From: Pseudomonadota bacterium
Lineage (GTDB): Bacteria; Desulfobacterota; Desulfobacteria; Desulfobacterales; Desulfobacteraceae
DNA length: 64,000 bases
NCBI GenBank assembly: GCA_018821535.1
Contig: JAHJLV010000036.1
Span: 52,288-116,287, forward strand
Direction: 5' to 3'
A model generated the notes under the pieces. It did not search any database. It saw nothing but the letters and a program-made list of their open reading frames with translations, and had not been told where the DNA came from. The position numbers and the translations under genes are program-made. The first letter of the stretch is position 1, and the number at the start of each line of letters is the position of its first letter. Below, one piece after another: positions 7,523-16,427 of the stretch.

Positions 7523-9751
7523 TTGGTTGTTTTAAAAGGACATATTGAGCGGGTAACCTTTTCCAGTGAGGAAACAGCCTTTTGTGTCTGCCGTATTAAA
7601 GTAAAAGAAGAAAAGAATCTGGTTACCATTGTGGGGAATATGGTGAATCCGGTCCCCGGAGAATTTGTGGAGCTTGAAGGAAAATGGATATCCCACCCCA
7701 AATTTGGTAATCAGCTTCAGGTAACCCGCTATAAAACCCTTGTGCCAGCCACCCAGGCCGGAATTCAAAAATATCTGGGTTCTGGCATGATCAAGGGAAT
7801 CGGTCCGGTCATGGCCAAACGGATTGTTCAAAAATTCGGGGTTCATTCTCTGGATATCATTGAAAAAAATATTCAGCAATTGGCGCAAGTGGAAGGGATT
7901 GGTACCAAAAGGGTGGAGATGATCCGCCAGGCCTGGGAGGAACAAAAAGAGGTCCGGACCGTCATGCTTTTTTTACAGTCCCACGGGGTGAGTCCTGCCT
8001 ATGCCGCAAAGATTTTTAAAACCTATGGCCAGGACGCCATTGGCATTGTCAAGGAAAATCCATACCGGCTTGCCAGGGATATCTTTGGTATCGGATTTTT
8101 AACAGCCGATAATATTGCCCATAATTTAGGCATACAAAAAAACGCTCCCCAGCGCATAGAAGCCGGTCTTGAATATGTTTTAAACCAGCTGGCAGATGAA
8201 GGACATGTCTGCTACCCCTATCTGGAATTGTGCCAGAAAATTCAGCAGATGCTTGAGGTTGAGCAGGATCTGGTATTTAAAGGAATTGCAGATTCATTTA
8301 GTGCCGACCGTATTGTGATTGAGGATATCCATCCGGATATGGATGAGGTTCAGGAAAATCAGAAACTTGTATTTTTAAAGCAGTTTCATATTTGCGAGAC
8401 CCGTATTACCAGACGTCTGGAAAACCTGAAAAAAGCGCCGAAAACCTTGAGAAAAATTGATGTGGACCGGGCTGTTGCATGGGTAAAGGATCAGATACAC
8501 ATCCAGTTTGCAGCCAGACAGGAAGAAGCGGTAAAACGATCTTTGGATCAAAAGGTGATGATTATTACCGGCGGACCGGGAACCGGGAAAACAACCATCA
8601 TTAATGCAATTTTAAAAATTTTAAAAAAAGCCGGTGCCAGAATATTACTTGCAGCTCCCACGGGCCGTGCTGCCAAGCGCATGAGCGAGGCAACCCGGGA
8701 AAAGGCCAGAACCATTCATCGCATGCTGGATTATTCCATGCAGATTTTCGGGTTCAAGAAAAATGATACAAACCCGTTGAAATGTGATGTTTTGATTATC
8801 GATGAAGCATCCATGATTGATACGGTATTGATGCACCATCTTTTAAAGGCGGTTCCAGCCGGTGCCACACTGATTCTGGTGGGGGATGTACACCAGTTGC
8901 CCTCGGTGGGGCCGGGAAATGTGCTCAATGATATTATTTCATCCCAGTGTTTTCATGTGGTGAAACTGGAGACGATTTTCCGTCAGGCCCAGAAGAGCCT
9001 GATCGTGGTCAATGCGCACAGGATCAATAAGGGTGAATTTCCCATACTTGCCAAAGAGGACTCAAAAGCCAATTTTTATTTTATTCAAAAAGAAGATCCC
9101 GAGGATATTTTGAATACCATCAAGGACCTGGTAAAAGACCGGATTCCCAAAAAATTCGGGTTTCATCCCTTAAACGATATTCAGGTATTAACCCCCATGC
9201 ACAGAGGCGTCATCGGGGCGGGTAATCTGAATATACAGCTTCAGGCCATTTTGAATGATTCATCCCAGGGTCTTGTCCGGGGCAACAGGGAATTTAAAAT
9301 TCACGACAAGGTTATGCAGATCAAAAATAATTATGACAAACATACCTACAATGGCGATATTGGAATCATAGACCATATTGATTTTATCAATCAAAAAATT
9401 ATCATTGATTTTGATGACCGCAAAATTGACTATGATTTTTCATCCATGGATGAAATTGTGCATGCCTATGCAGTGTCCATCCATAAGTCCCAGGGGTCTG
9501 AATATCCGGCAGTGGTTATTCCCATAGCGGTTCAGCATTATATGCTTTTGCAGCGAAATTTAATTTATACAGCGGTGACCCGGGGGAAAAAGCTGGTGGT
9601 GCTGGTGGGAACCAAAAAAGCACTGGGCATGGCGATTTCAACGGTCAATGCCCTCAAACGCCACACACGGCTGAAACACAGGCTGATTCAATCCTGTTCA
9701 TTTGAACCCCGGACGCCGGAATATGATCTGTTCAGACCGGATCAGCAATAG
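7523..9751 (+). CDS. recD2: RecD2-type DNA helicase
   Basis: A 742-residue superfamily 1B helicase. It has an N-terminal OB-like region, paired helix-hairpin-helix segments (GIGPVMAKRIVQKFG, VEGIGTKRVE), and a RecA-like core with Walker A GGPGTGKTT at about residues 350-358, Walker B IIDEASMID, motif III VGDVHQLPSVGPG and a C-terminal helicase motif SIHKSQGSEYP. RecD2 enzymes unwind DNA 5'-3' without RecBC and act in repair and fork maintenance. I place the start at TTG 7523, because AGGAG (7508-7512) lies 10 nt before it and an upstream in-frame TTG falls inside the qrc terminator hairpin. The gene appears to stand alone. Confidence 0.92.
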   Translation: MVVLKGHIERVTFSSEETAFCVCRIKVKEEKNLVTIVGNMVNPVPGEFVELEGKWISHPKFGNQLQVTRYKTLVPATQAGIQKYLGSGMIKGIGPVMAKRIVQKFGVHSLDIIEKNIQQLAQVEGIGTKRVEMIRQAWEEQKEVRTVMLFLQSHGVSPAYAAKIFKTYGQDAIGIVKENPYRLARDIFGIGFLTADNIAHNLGIQKNAPQRIEAGLEYVLNQLADEGHVCYPYLELCQKIQQMLEVEQDLVFKGIADSFSADRIVIEDIHPDMDEVQENQKLVFLKQFHICETRITRRLENLKKAPKTLRKIDVDRAVAWVKDQIHIQFAARQEEAVKRSLDQKVMIITGGPGTGKTTIINAILKILKKAGARILLAAPTGRAAKRMSEATREKARTIHRMLDYSMQIFGFKKNDTNPLKCDVLIIDEASMIDTVLMHHLLKAVPAGATLILVGDVHQLPSVGPGNVLNDIISSQCFHVVKLETIFRQAQKSLIVVNAHRINKGEFPILAKEDSKANFYFIQKEDPEDILNTIKDLVKDRIPKKFGFHPLNDIQVLTPMHRGVIGAGNLNIQLQAILNDSSQGLVRGNREFKIHDKVMQIKNNYDKHTYNGDIGIIDHIDFINQKIIIDFDDRKIDYDFSSMDEIVHAYAVSIHKSQGSEYPAVVIPIAVQHYMLLQRNLIYTAVTRGKKLVVLVGTKKALGMAISTVNALKRHTRLKHRLIQSCSFEPRTPEYDLFRPDQQ

Positions 9752-9793
9752 CCGGGGATATTCAGAAATCACATGAAAATTTAGAATTCAATT

Positions 9794-10102
9794 TTATTTT
9801 GGTGCGTTTTTGATTCCTGAGATTATCCATATGGCAGACCAGATGATAATCACCGGCAGGATGCCGGTCAGCAGAAAAAAATTTAGACCAGACGTCCAGG
9901 GCTTGAGAAATAAGGCTGCCGCAAAAGGGTAGATCAGACTTAAACAGACAGCGATCCGGATTTTTACAGACATCTGCTTTAAATTCTGCGCAAGAGACGT
10001 TTTCCTTTTCCCGCTTGTTTGCTGAGGCCTGAACACCCGGGGCAATATAATAATTCCCGTAATAATCAGTATTAAAACAAGGATTTCATTTATTCCTGCC
10101 AA
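9794..10102 (-). CDS. Small membrane protein of unknown function
   Basis: A 102-residue protein with three hydrophobic helices (about residues 5-21, 50-67 and 75-97) separated by a basic loop (QTSGKRKTS). It starts at TTG 10102, where AGGAG lies 9 nt upstream, a convincing initiation site. It follows the thioesterase gene by 37 nt on the same strand. No family recognised. The basic loop between helices 1 and 2 suggests that the loop faces the cytoplasm. Confidence 0.6.
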   Translation of the reverse strand: MAGINEILVLILIITGIIILPRVFRPQQTSGKRKTSLAQNLKQMSVKIRIAVCLSLIYPFAAALFLKPWTSGLNFFLLTGILPVIIIWSAIWIISGIKNAPK

Positions 10103-10139
10103 AAGATGTATCTCCTGAAAATATAGAAAATTAAAGGTT

Positions 10140-10643
10140 TCAGCATTTGTTTGAATTCAGATGGCATTCAGTTTCCTTTCTTTTTTCAGCAAGGCGCATT
10201 TCGCGCCGGGAAACCGCCTGGCGCTGACGTCTTTTATCTTCATCGGTTTCCGGCTTTAACGGTGGAATCTGAGTGGGCCGTTTGTCATCTCCCAGGGCCA
10301 CAAACGTTAAATACGCCGATGCAATATGGGTGGCAGTTCCGGTAAGCAAATCTTCAGCTTCAACTCTTACTCCGATTTCCATGGATGTATTGCCTGTCAT
10401 GTTGACGCAGGCTTTGACAATGAGAAGATTACCGATAAAAGCAGGATTATGAAAATCCATCCGGTCGATGGAGGCCGTGACACATATTTTTCTGGCATGC
10501 CTGACAGCGGCAACACCGGCTGCATTGTCAATTTCTTTCATAACAACACCGCCATGGACAATCCCTGCCGGGTTTGCATCCTGGGGAAGCATGATTTTTG
10601 AAATGGTAATACTGGAATCCCGTGCACATCTTTCATTCTTCAT
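10140..10643 (-). CDS. Hotdog-fold acyl-CoA thioesterase
   Basis: A 167-residue protein with the hotdog thioesterase signature of the YciA/BFIT group: NPAGIVHGGVVMKEIDNAAG at about residues 24-43 with the catalytic acid in the long helix, then a conserved RMDFHNPAFIGN strand. Such enzymes hydrolyse acyl-CoA thioesters, often medium or long chain, to release CoA. The last 40 residues are very rich in Lys, Arg and Glu (DEDKRRQRQAVSRREMRLAEKR split over the tail), which is longer than in YciA and probably a flexible or coiled extension. AAAGGTC precedes ATG 10643. The substrate cannot be told from sequence. Confidence 0.82.
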   Translation of the reverse strand: MKNERCARDSSITISKIMLPQDANPAGIVHGGVVMKEIDNAAGVAAVRHARKICVTASIDRMDFHNPAFIGNLLIVKACVNMTGNTSMEIGVRVEAEDLLTGTATHIASAYLTFVALGDDKRPTQIPPLKPETDEDKRRQRQAVSRREMRLAEKRKETECHLNSNKC

Positions 10644-10770
10644 GGGTTTTGACCTTTATGATAAAGATATTAAACATCCTGTTCTGAACAAGCCGCATAC
10701 AGATTCTGAATATAAGATAAAATTTGAGTCTGTGTCAATCAATTGCCCTGAAAGCAGTTGCTTTTCATGA

Positions 10771-11604
10771 TTATTTGCTGTTCAGAACATCAATCATGGT
10801 GTAGATTTTTTGTGACACCTGTCCCTGGCTTATTTTTTTTGCAAGGAAGAATACGGCATCAAAGGTACCGCTGACATAAATATCCCGGCCGTTGATATTG
10901 TGTTTAAATTCAAACAGGCTGTTGCCATCCGGCGCTGTCAATGTATAGGTATGCCAGCCGTGGCCCCCAAGGTGTTCTTTGGGGATATTCCATTCTTGTT
11001 CCTGAATTTTGGGGTCCCTGATCATCTGAATGTCATCCGGATGAAAGTCAACCCCCAGCTGGTTGAAAGAGGCCACCACCGCTTTTGCAGTGCCCGAGGT
11101 ATCTGCCTTGCCATTCTGATGGCTTTCCTTGACTGTCAGTGAATATCCTTTGAATAATCCGGGAAAATTGTGTGCTGCATATTCAATCATTGCCTGAAAC
11201 CCCACAATCTGTTTGGCCATATTGGGAGCAATCACAGCAGGCGTGGAACCGTCTTCTACCGTCTGGGCAAGGGCCTTGCGGTCACCGCCTGTGGTTCCCA
11301 TGACAAAAGGGATCTGATTGCTGACATAAAACCGGGCGTTCTCATTCACCGCTGTCGGATGGGTATAATCAATGGAAATAAAAAAAGGATATCTGGACTG
11401 GATATCTTTGATTCGTTTATCCCTTATATCCGGTTTTATCAGTTCAAAATCCAGAGTGCCCACTGAAGCGATGGTTTCCGGAATATCCTGTCCGGTAAGT
11501 GAAAACGGAAGAACAGTGAACCGTTCATCTGTTATGGCAAATTTTGCCATGATTTTTGCAACGTTTCCGGGAAGACCGTTGATCATGATATTTATTTTTT
11601 CCAT
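10771..11604 (-). CDS. dapB: 4-hydroxy-tetrahydrodipicolinate reductase
   Basis: A 277-residue protein resembling the plant-type DapB group. It has an N-terminal nucleotide-binding GLPGNVAK motif (residues 10-17), FVMGTTGGDR near 100, IAPNMAKQ near 125, and a substrate-binding ESHQNGKADTSGTAKA stretch near 160-175 matching the family motif with catalytic Lys and SGTA. The enzyme reduces the DapA product on the way to meso-diaminopimelate and lysine, needed for peptidoglycan. AGGAG precedes ATG 11604, and the gene lies 4 nt after the MurU-AmgK fusion, so both belong to one operon with a cell-envelope theme. Other dap genes are not in the window. Confidence 0.87.
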   Translation of the reverse strand: MEKINIMINGLPGNVAKIMAKFAITDERFTVLPFSLTGQDIPETIASVGTLDFELIKPDIRDKRIKDIQSRYPFFISIDYTHPTAVNENARFYVSNQIPFVMGTTGGDRKALAQTVEDGSTPAVIAPNMAKQIVGFQAMIEYAAHNFPGLFKGYSLTVKESHQNGKADTSGTAKAVVASFNQLGVDFHPDDIQMIRDPKIQEQEWNIPKEHLGGHGWHTYTLTAPDGNSLFEFKHNINGRDIYVSGTFDAVFFLAKKISQGQVSQKIYTMIDVLNSK

Positions 11605-11608
11605 TTAT

Positions 11609-13309
11609 CTACTCCTTTAATGGCTGAATGAATTCTTTGCGTGTTTTCATCTGTTCTGTTATTGCCTGAACCAGCCTGTGCAGTCCGGGCAGCTTTTCAG
11701 TTCCGATCAGGCAGACAATCCGGTTCAGTGAATCTACAGCACAAGGGATATACTGTTCAAACTGCATTTTTCGTTTTTCACGCGTTAAAAAACTGAATGC
11801 CCCTAAAAACTGCAGATTTCGTGTCAGACAGCAAAAATAAAAACTGTGGGTAAAGTCATCGGCCTGCTTTTGTGTCAGACATAATTTATCAATTGTATAC
11901 TGCAGCAGTTCATCTTTATGCACATTGTTCAGGGTAACATAAGGATCAATCAGCAAAGATGCAAGGTCATATTGCAAGGGACCTGTCCGTGCGGATTGAA
12001 AATCAATAAAATACAGCTGATTGTCTTTAACCATGATGTTTTTAGACTGCAGATCCCTGTGCATCAGCCCCATATGGCCATGAACCAGGGCCTGGTCTGC
12101 AATATAATTAAATTCTTTTTCAAAGGTGTCAAAGGGGATTGGCAGATTTAAATACTGGTTCACAAAACTTTCCAGAAAATACCGGCATTCTTTTTCCAGA
12201 ATCAAGTCTTTTGAATAGGCAGGAGTCTGGCAGGTCCAGTCGGCATTAAATTCTTCAGCCCCTTTGCTTGAAAATTCAATAAGCTGGTCAATCACCTGTT
12301 TATATAGCTTAAGTGCAACATCATCCTGTCCGGTTTCTTTGATCACATCAGCCAGATGCGTGTCTCCCAAGTCCTCAAGAATAGCCAGTCCGGAAACCAT
12401 GTCATGGTCAAGTATCCTGGGAACATTAATTTTCTTTGAAGCCAGATGGCGGCCGATATCAATAAAAGCCCTTAACTGCTCAACATTTTGGGTTCCCGGA
12501 AGACAGATGCCGTGATCGGAGATAATCAAAGACCGGTTTTCATCATTTGCCCGAAACCATTTTCTGTCTGAACCGTCACCGGCCAGCGGGGTGATTTTTA
12601 TTTTTTTTATTTGCTCAAGGGGCAGGTTGAATTGGGCAGCACATAATAAAAGCGCTGATGTTTTCTGATAGTCGTGTACAGTTCCGATATCTGACCAGAA
12701 GATGTTTTCAAGGATGCACGATTTGACACGTTTTCGGGCACAAAGGGATGCGTAAACTTCAATACTGGAAAATTTGGTTTTTTGGGGAAAATATTTAAAA
12801 ATTTGCGGGGATAATACCTGAACCCCGGTAAAGGCAAGACTGTTGGTTTTTGTGGTAAAATTTAAAACATACCCCTGCGTGTCAACCGCAACGGTATTAA
12901 ACTGTTCATAATCGTGCAGCACAAGTGTTGCCAGCGCATTAGACTGACAGTGTGTTTCATATACATGCATTAAATCAATATCAAAAATGATATCTGCATT
13001 GATCACAAAAAATGGGTGGTCATCAAGGTATGGCTTCGCATTGGCAATGCCGCCGCCGGTTTCCAAAATCTGAGGCTCATACAGCAGTTTGATATCCAAA
13101 TCCAGGTCAAGACGATCAATACACTGTTCAATCTGATGGTGCAGATGGTGGGTGTTGATAATGATCTGCGTGCAGCCGATTTTTGAAAGCCTGTGTATGA
13201 CATGTTCTATAATCGGTCTGGACAACAGAGTGAATAATGGTTTTGGAAGGGTCCGGGTATAGGGTAAGAGTCGTGTGCCAAAACCCGCTGCAAGTATGAA
13301 CGCTTTCAT
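11609..13309 (-). CDS. Fused sugar-phosphate nucleotidyltransferase and sugar kinase (MurU-AmgK-like)
   Basis: A 566-residue two-domain protein. Residues 1 to about 225 are a nucleotidyltransferase with the signature LAAGFGTRLLPYTRTLPKPL (6-25) and a DAD-like metal site (VINADIIFD). From about 235 it is an aminoglycoside-phosphotransferase-fold kinase with GDGSDRKW as nucleotide loop, HRDLQSKN catalytic loop near 416-423 and DFQ metal motif near 434. The two halves match MurU (MurNAc-1-phosphate uridylyltransferase) and AmgK (anomeric MurNAc/GlcNAc kinase), which in Pseudomonas are adjacent separate genes that rebuild UDP-MurNAc from recovered MurNAc. Here they are one polypeptide with the transferase first. 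It lies 6 nt after plsB and 4 nt before dapB. Domain families are firm; the MurNAc substrate is inferred. Confidence 0.8.
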   Translation of the reverse strand: MKAFILAAGFGTRLLPYTRTLPKPLFTLLSRPIIEHVIHRLSKIGCTQIIINTHHLHHQIEQCIDRLDLDLDIKLLYEPQILETGGGIANAKPYLDDHPFFVINADIIFDIDLMHVYETHCQSNALATLVLHDYEQFNTVAVDTQGYVLNFTTKTNSLAFTGVQVLSPQIFKYFPQKTKFSSIEVYASLCARKRVKSCILENIFWSDIGTVHDYQKTSALLLCAAQFNLPLEQIKKIKITPLAGDGSDRKWFRANDENRSLIISDHGICLPGTQNVEQLRAFIDIGRHLASKKINVPRILDHDMVSGLAILEDLGDTHLADVIKETGQDDVALKLYKQVIDQLIEFSSKGAEEFNADWTCQTPAYSKDLILEKECRYFLESFVNQYLNLPIPFDTFEKEFNYIADQALVHGHMGLMHRDLQSKNIMVKDNQLYFIDFQSARTGPLQYDLASLLIDPYVTLNNVHKDELLQYTIDKLCLTQKQADDFTHSFYFCCLTRNLQFLGAFSFLTREKRKMQFEQYIPCAVDSLNRIVCLIGTEKLPGLHRLVQAITEQMKTRKEFIQPLKE

Positions 13310-13315
13310 GAAAAA

Positions 13316-15961
13316 TCAGGATGATAAAAGTAAAATCAACCGGTCGATAATATTTTTATAATATTCAATTTTGATATGGTCTTCAGAGCCGCTGACACCG
13401 TTTTTGGTGTAAAAATTCACCGCATTCGTATAGGTAATCTGGGACAAGGATTCTTTTAAAGTGATTACTTTGGCTTTATACAGTTTTTGTCCCTTGGCCT
13501 GTATTTTTTTGATTCTTTCCTTTCCCTCATACTTGTCTGCCGGATATTTTTCAAAATACAACAGGGCTGTTTTATAGGATTCCAGAAAAGGATGCAGGAA
13601 TCTTGCAAACCATTTCAGTTTTCTTAGACCCGCAGATGTAATATGATAGGTGTCCGCATTTTGCGTGTCCGGTACCAGAATGCCCTCGTTTATAAATCCT
13701 TTGAGGCATCTTGAAATCTCTTCTTCACTGGTGGTCTCTTCATCATAGAAAAATTCATCCATGAAAATTTTTTCTAAAAATTTATATCTTACTGCCAGAT
13801 CTGAAGACGAAAACTGGAAACGGTCTATTTCAAGAATAGCCATTGCAGTATAAGCAAAATTGGAGAAAAAGAAAATTACTGAATTTTTGTAATAGTCCAG
13901 AATGGCGCGTTTATTGCTTTTGACGATAAACAGGGTGTTATCGGTAATTTCACCCTCATCCTCATCAGCAAGTTCAATAAAATTACGCTGTATGAACCGG
14001 GTGATAACAGAGTTGAGTGTTGCATCCGGATTGATTAAAAGTGTATCTGACAGCTCTGCATTGGAAAAGGTCAAAAGATTCATATAGGTGGAAACCCGTT
14101 CGGTAATCTGCAATTTTGAAAAAGAATTTTTCGAGCAGGTCAGCACGGCACTGGCAATAATACCGTGCGGTGTGGCCACAGTTCTGGCATTGATGGCATT
14201 GATCAGTTTGTATCCAAATTTTTTAACAAATTTCATGTACTCTTTCCGGGTGAGCTTGGAAAGATCAACATCATTTAGCTGGATATAATCGATAAGAGAA
14301 ATGGGTTCATCAAAATGCATGTATACCTTGCCATATTTTTTCTTCAAGAATTTTCTGGCACCAATCAATCCTTTAAGATTTTCAGGATTCTTTTTACCGC
14401 CTTCTATCTCTTTTAGATAGGCATCTTCTTCCAGAACACGGTCATAACCGATATACACCGGTACAAAGTGAAGGTTTTTACAGGCACCGCTAAGATACGC
14501 ATTGATCATCATGGCAATTCCGCCGGGTTTGGGCGCAAGCAGTTTTCCGCTTCGGCTTCTGCCACCCTCAATGAATATTTTTATATTAAACCCTTCATGC
14601 AATAGTTTTTCCAGATAAGCGGCGAATATTTTGGCATACAAGGGTGCACCCTGAAAGGTCCGGCGCAGGAAAAAAGCGCCCCCGCGTCTGAAAATAGGGC
14701 CCAGCGGCCAGAATGAAAGATTTTTGCCAGCGGCAATGTGCGGTGCCGGCATATTATTGATAAACATGACATAGGGAAGCAGCAGATAGTCCAGATGACT
14801 TTTATGACAGGGAACCAGGACCAGGGGTGCATCAATGGATTTTTCCCTCATCCGGTTAATTTCGTCCTGGTTGAGCACAAGATCTTCAAAAATATTTTTA
14901 AACGCCCATGCCAGTGCCGTTTTTATAATATTGATCACCTGCAGGTTGTAATTGGCAGCTATTTCTTTTATGTAGCCTGCGGCTTTTTTATGGGTTTTGC
15001 TCAAAGAAATATTGTTTTCCTGGGCATATTGCGCCAGGTATTCGCGCAAGGATTTCTGGGTCAGGATATCTTCGGTAATTTCCTGCCTTGATTTCAGGAT
15101 CGGTCCGGTAATACTTTTTCTCTGGCGATTCAGAATATCGACGATATGGCTTCTCAATTTATGCGCCTGGAATTCCGAGGCCAGTTGCTTTATCTGGGGC
15201 CGGTTTAAAAATTCTCTCAGGTCGATCGGGGTGGCAAGTTCCACACGGATTTTTTCAGGATGACGGATAACATTGAGCAAACGTTTGATAAGACCTGGTT
15301 TTTCATGGGTGCCAAACAGGATGTCGATAAGAGAAGAATCACTTCTCATGGGTTTGCTGACATAAATAATGCCTTCCGGGATAATGATAATGGATTTATC
15401 AATCTGACTTTGAAGCTCAATGAGTAAATACAGCGGATCAGGAGCGGATTTAACAAACCGTTTGTAGAAGGCGACTTCTTCGATCAGGCAAAGAAAACCG
15501 GTTTTTCCATTCAGTAATTCTCTGATAACATAATCGTATTTGTTGGTATTTTTAAAATGAAAATGGTGCAGAAAATAATCCGCATGGCAGATAAAAATCT
15601 GTGCCAGCCGTTTAACCGGCAGCAGTAAAAAAAAGTTAAAGTCAAAGCCGATCTGCGGGTAGGGCAGGTTCAGTGATTTGAGTTTTGTGTGATAATATAA
15701 AAAATCCAGCATACGCTTGTTTTTGCTGGCATAGACGATGATATTCTCCGGATCGATATTCTGAATCTTTTCAATATTGTGCTTGTCAAAATTAAGTTTA
15801 TTGACCAGCCTTCTGATTAGTTTTTTAATAAAATATCCTGAATTTTCAGGATATGCGCATAAAAAATGATCATAGGTGTTTCCCAGAAGATAGTCTCTAA
15901 AGGAACGAATTTTTGCCCGGGTTTGTATGATCATATTTGTAAGCTTTTGAAATAATTTCAT
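13316..15961 (-). CDS. plsB: Glycerol-3-phosphate 1-O-acyltransferase, PlsB type
   Basis: An 881-residue protein of the GPAT/PlsB family, somewhat longer than E. coli PlsB. Near residue 387 is the catalytic HKSHLD motif (HX4D), followed by the arginine block GGAFFLRRTF, the FIEGGRSRSGK motif and VPVYIGYDRV, the four acyltransferase blocks in order. It transfers an acyl group to position 1 of glycerol-3-phosphate at the inner membrane, the first step of phospholipid synthesis. The start is put at ATG 15961, which has AAAAGGAAC just upstream; an in-frame ATG 45 nt earlier lacks a ribosome-binding site. It heads an operon with the MurU-AmgK fusion and dapB. PlsC is not next to it. Confidence 0.88.
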   Translation of the reverse strand: MKLFQKLTNMIIQTRAKIRSFRDYLLGNTYDHFLCAYPENSGYFIKKLIRRLVNKLNFDKHNIEKIQNIDPENIIVYASKNKRMLDFLYYHTKLKSLNLPYPQIGFDFNFFLLLPVKRLAQIFICHADYFLHHFHFKNTNKYDYVIRELLNGKTGFLCLIEEVAFYKRFVKSAPDPLYLLIELQSQIDKSIIIIPEGIIYVSKPMRSDSSLIDILFGTHEKPGLIKRLLNVIRHPEKIRVELATPIDLREFLNRPQIKQLASEFQAHKLRSHIVDILNRQRKSITGPILKSRQEITEDILTQKSLREYLAQYAQENNISLSKTHKKAAGYIKEIAANYNLQVINIIKTALAWAFKNIFEDLVLNQDEINRMREKSIDAPLVLVPCHKSHLDYLLLPYVMFINNMPAPHIAAGKNLSFWPLGPIFRRGGAFFLRRTFQGAPLYAKIFAAYLEKLLHEGFNIKIFIEGGRSRSGKLLAPKPGGIAMMINAYLSGACKNLHFVPVYIGYDRVLEEDAYLKEIEGGKKNPENLKGLIGARKFLKKKYGKVYMHFDEPISLIDYIQLNDVDLSKLTRKEYMKFVKKFGYKLINAINARTVATPHGIIASAVLTCSKNSFSKLQITERVSTYMNLLTFSNAELSDTLLINPDATLNSVITRFIQRNFIELADEDEGEITDNTLFIVKSNKRAILDYYKNSVIFFFSNFAYTAMAILEIDRFQFSSSDLAVRYKFLEKIFMDEFFYDEETTSEEEISRCLKGFINEGILVPDTQNADTYHITSAGLRKLKWFARFLHPFLESYKTALLYFEKYPADKYEGKERIKKIQAKGQKLYKAKVITLKESLSQITYTNAVNFYTKNGVSGSEDHIKIEYYKNIIDRLILLLSS

Positions 15962-16091
15962 TATAGTTCCTTTTAAGGAATATGTTGCAAGTGTTGTAGC
16001 TCCCATTAATTATCAAAGGTTGTGAACAATGGCAATCTTAAAATGGCCTTGTAAAAAAAGCAGGGCTATGATATTTTTTCAAAACTCAATA

Positions 16092-16124
16092 TTGACAAAT
16101 TTCAGGGCTGTTTAATAGTTAAAC
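16092..16124 (+). promoter_or_regulatory. Candidate promoter with palindromic operator
   Basis: TTGACA (16092-16097) is followed at -10 distance by an AT-rich stretch that contains the perfect inverted repeat GTTTAA-TAG-TTAAAC (16110-16124). The -10 itself is poorly defined (TAGTTA at spacer 18). A repressor at the palindrome would block the promoter of the small membrane protein at 16162. Sequence inference only. Confidence 0.4.
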
Positions 16125-16161
16125 GAAACATTATGATATTAAAATTTAGGAGGTTCTTATT

Positions 16162-16377
16162 ATGAAAACTTTAATTGGCGGTGCTATTGCGGTTCTTCTG
16201 GGTGTTGTAGGACTTGCCGTCTGGCTGGACAAGTTTTTAATGCTGCTGCAGGGTGTGATCCCGCCAATTCTTCTTTTAGGTGGTGGGCTTGCACTTTATC
16301 TCGGGTTTGATGAACTCAAAGATTCCTGGAAAAAAGATGAGGGAATTGAACCTGCAGAGACTGAAGAAGAAAAATAA
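16162..16377 (+). CDS. Small membrane protein with acidic tail
   Basis: A 71-residue protein with two hydrophobic helices (about residues 3-21 and 30-48), the second glycine-rich (LLLGGGLALYLGF), and an acidic C-terminal tail ending in several glutamates. A strong AGGAGG ribosome-binding site lies 10 nt before ATG 16162. It is a single-gene unit with its own promoter candidate and a perfect bidirectional terminator. Family not recognised. The good translation signals and conserved-looking layout argue that the gene is real. Confidence 0.7.
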   Translation: MKTLIGGAIAVLLGVVGLAVWLDKFLMLLQGVIPPILLLGGGLALYLGFDELKDSWKKDEGIEPAETEEEK

Positions 16378-16388
16378 GAAAATTTTAA

Positions 16389-16427
16389 TAAAAAAAAGAC
16401 CTGCTTACTGAGCAGGTCTTTTTTTTA
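16389..16427. terminator. Bidirectional intrinsic terminator shared with rnhA
   Basis: A stem GACCTGCT/AGCAGGTC (16398-16405 with 16411-16418) is flanked by an A-run on the left (16390-16397) and a T-run on the right (16419-16426), so it works in both directions. The last six sense codons of rnhA (KKRPAQ) and its stop codon lie inside the flank, stem and loop. Confidence 0.92.
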
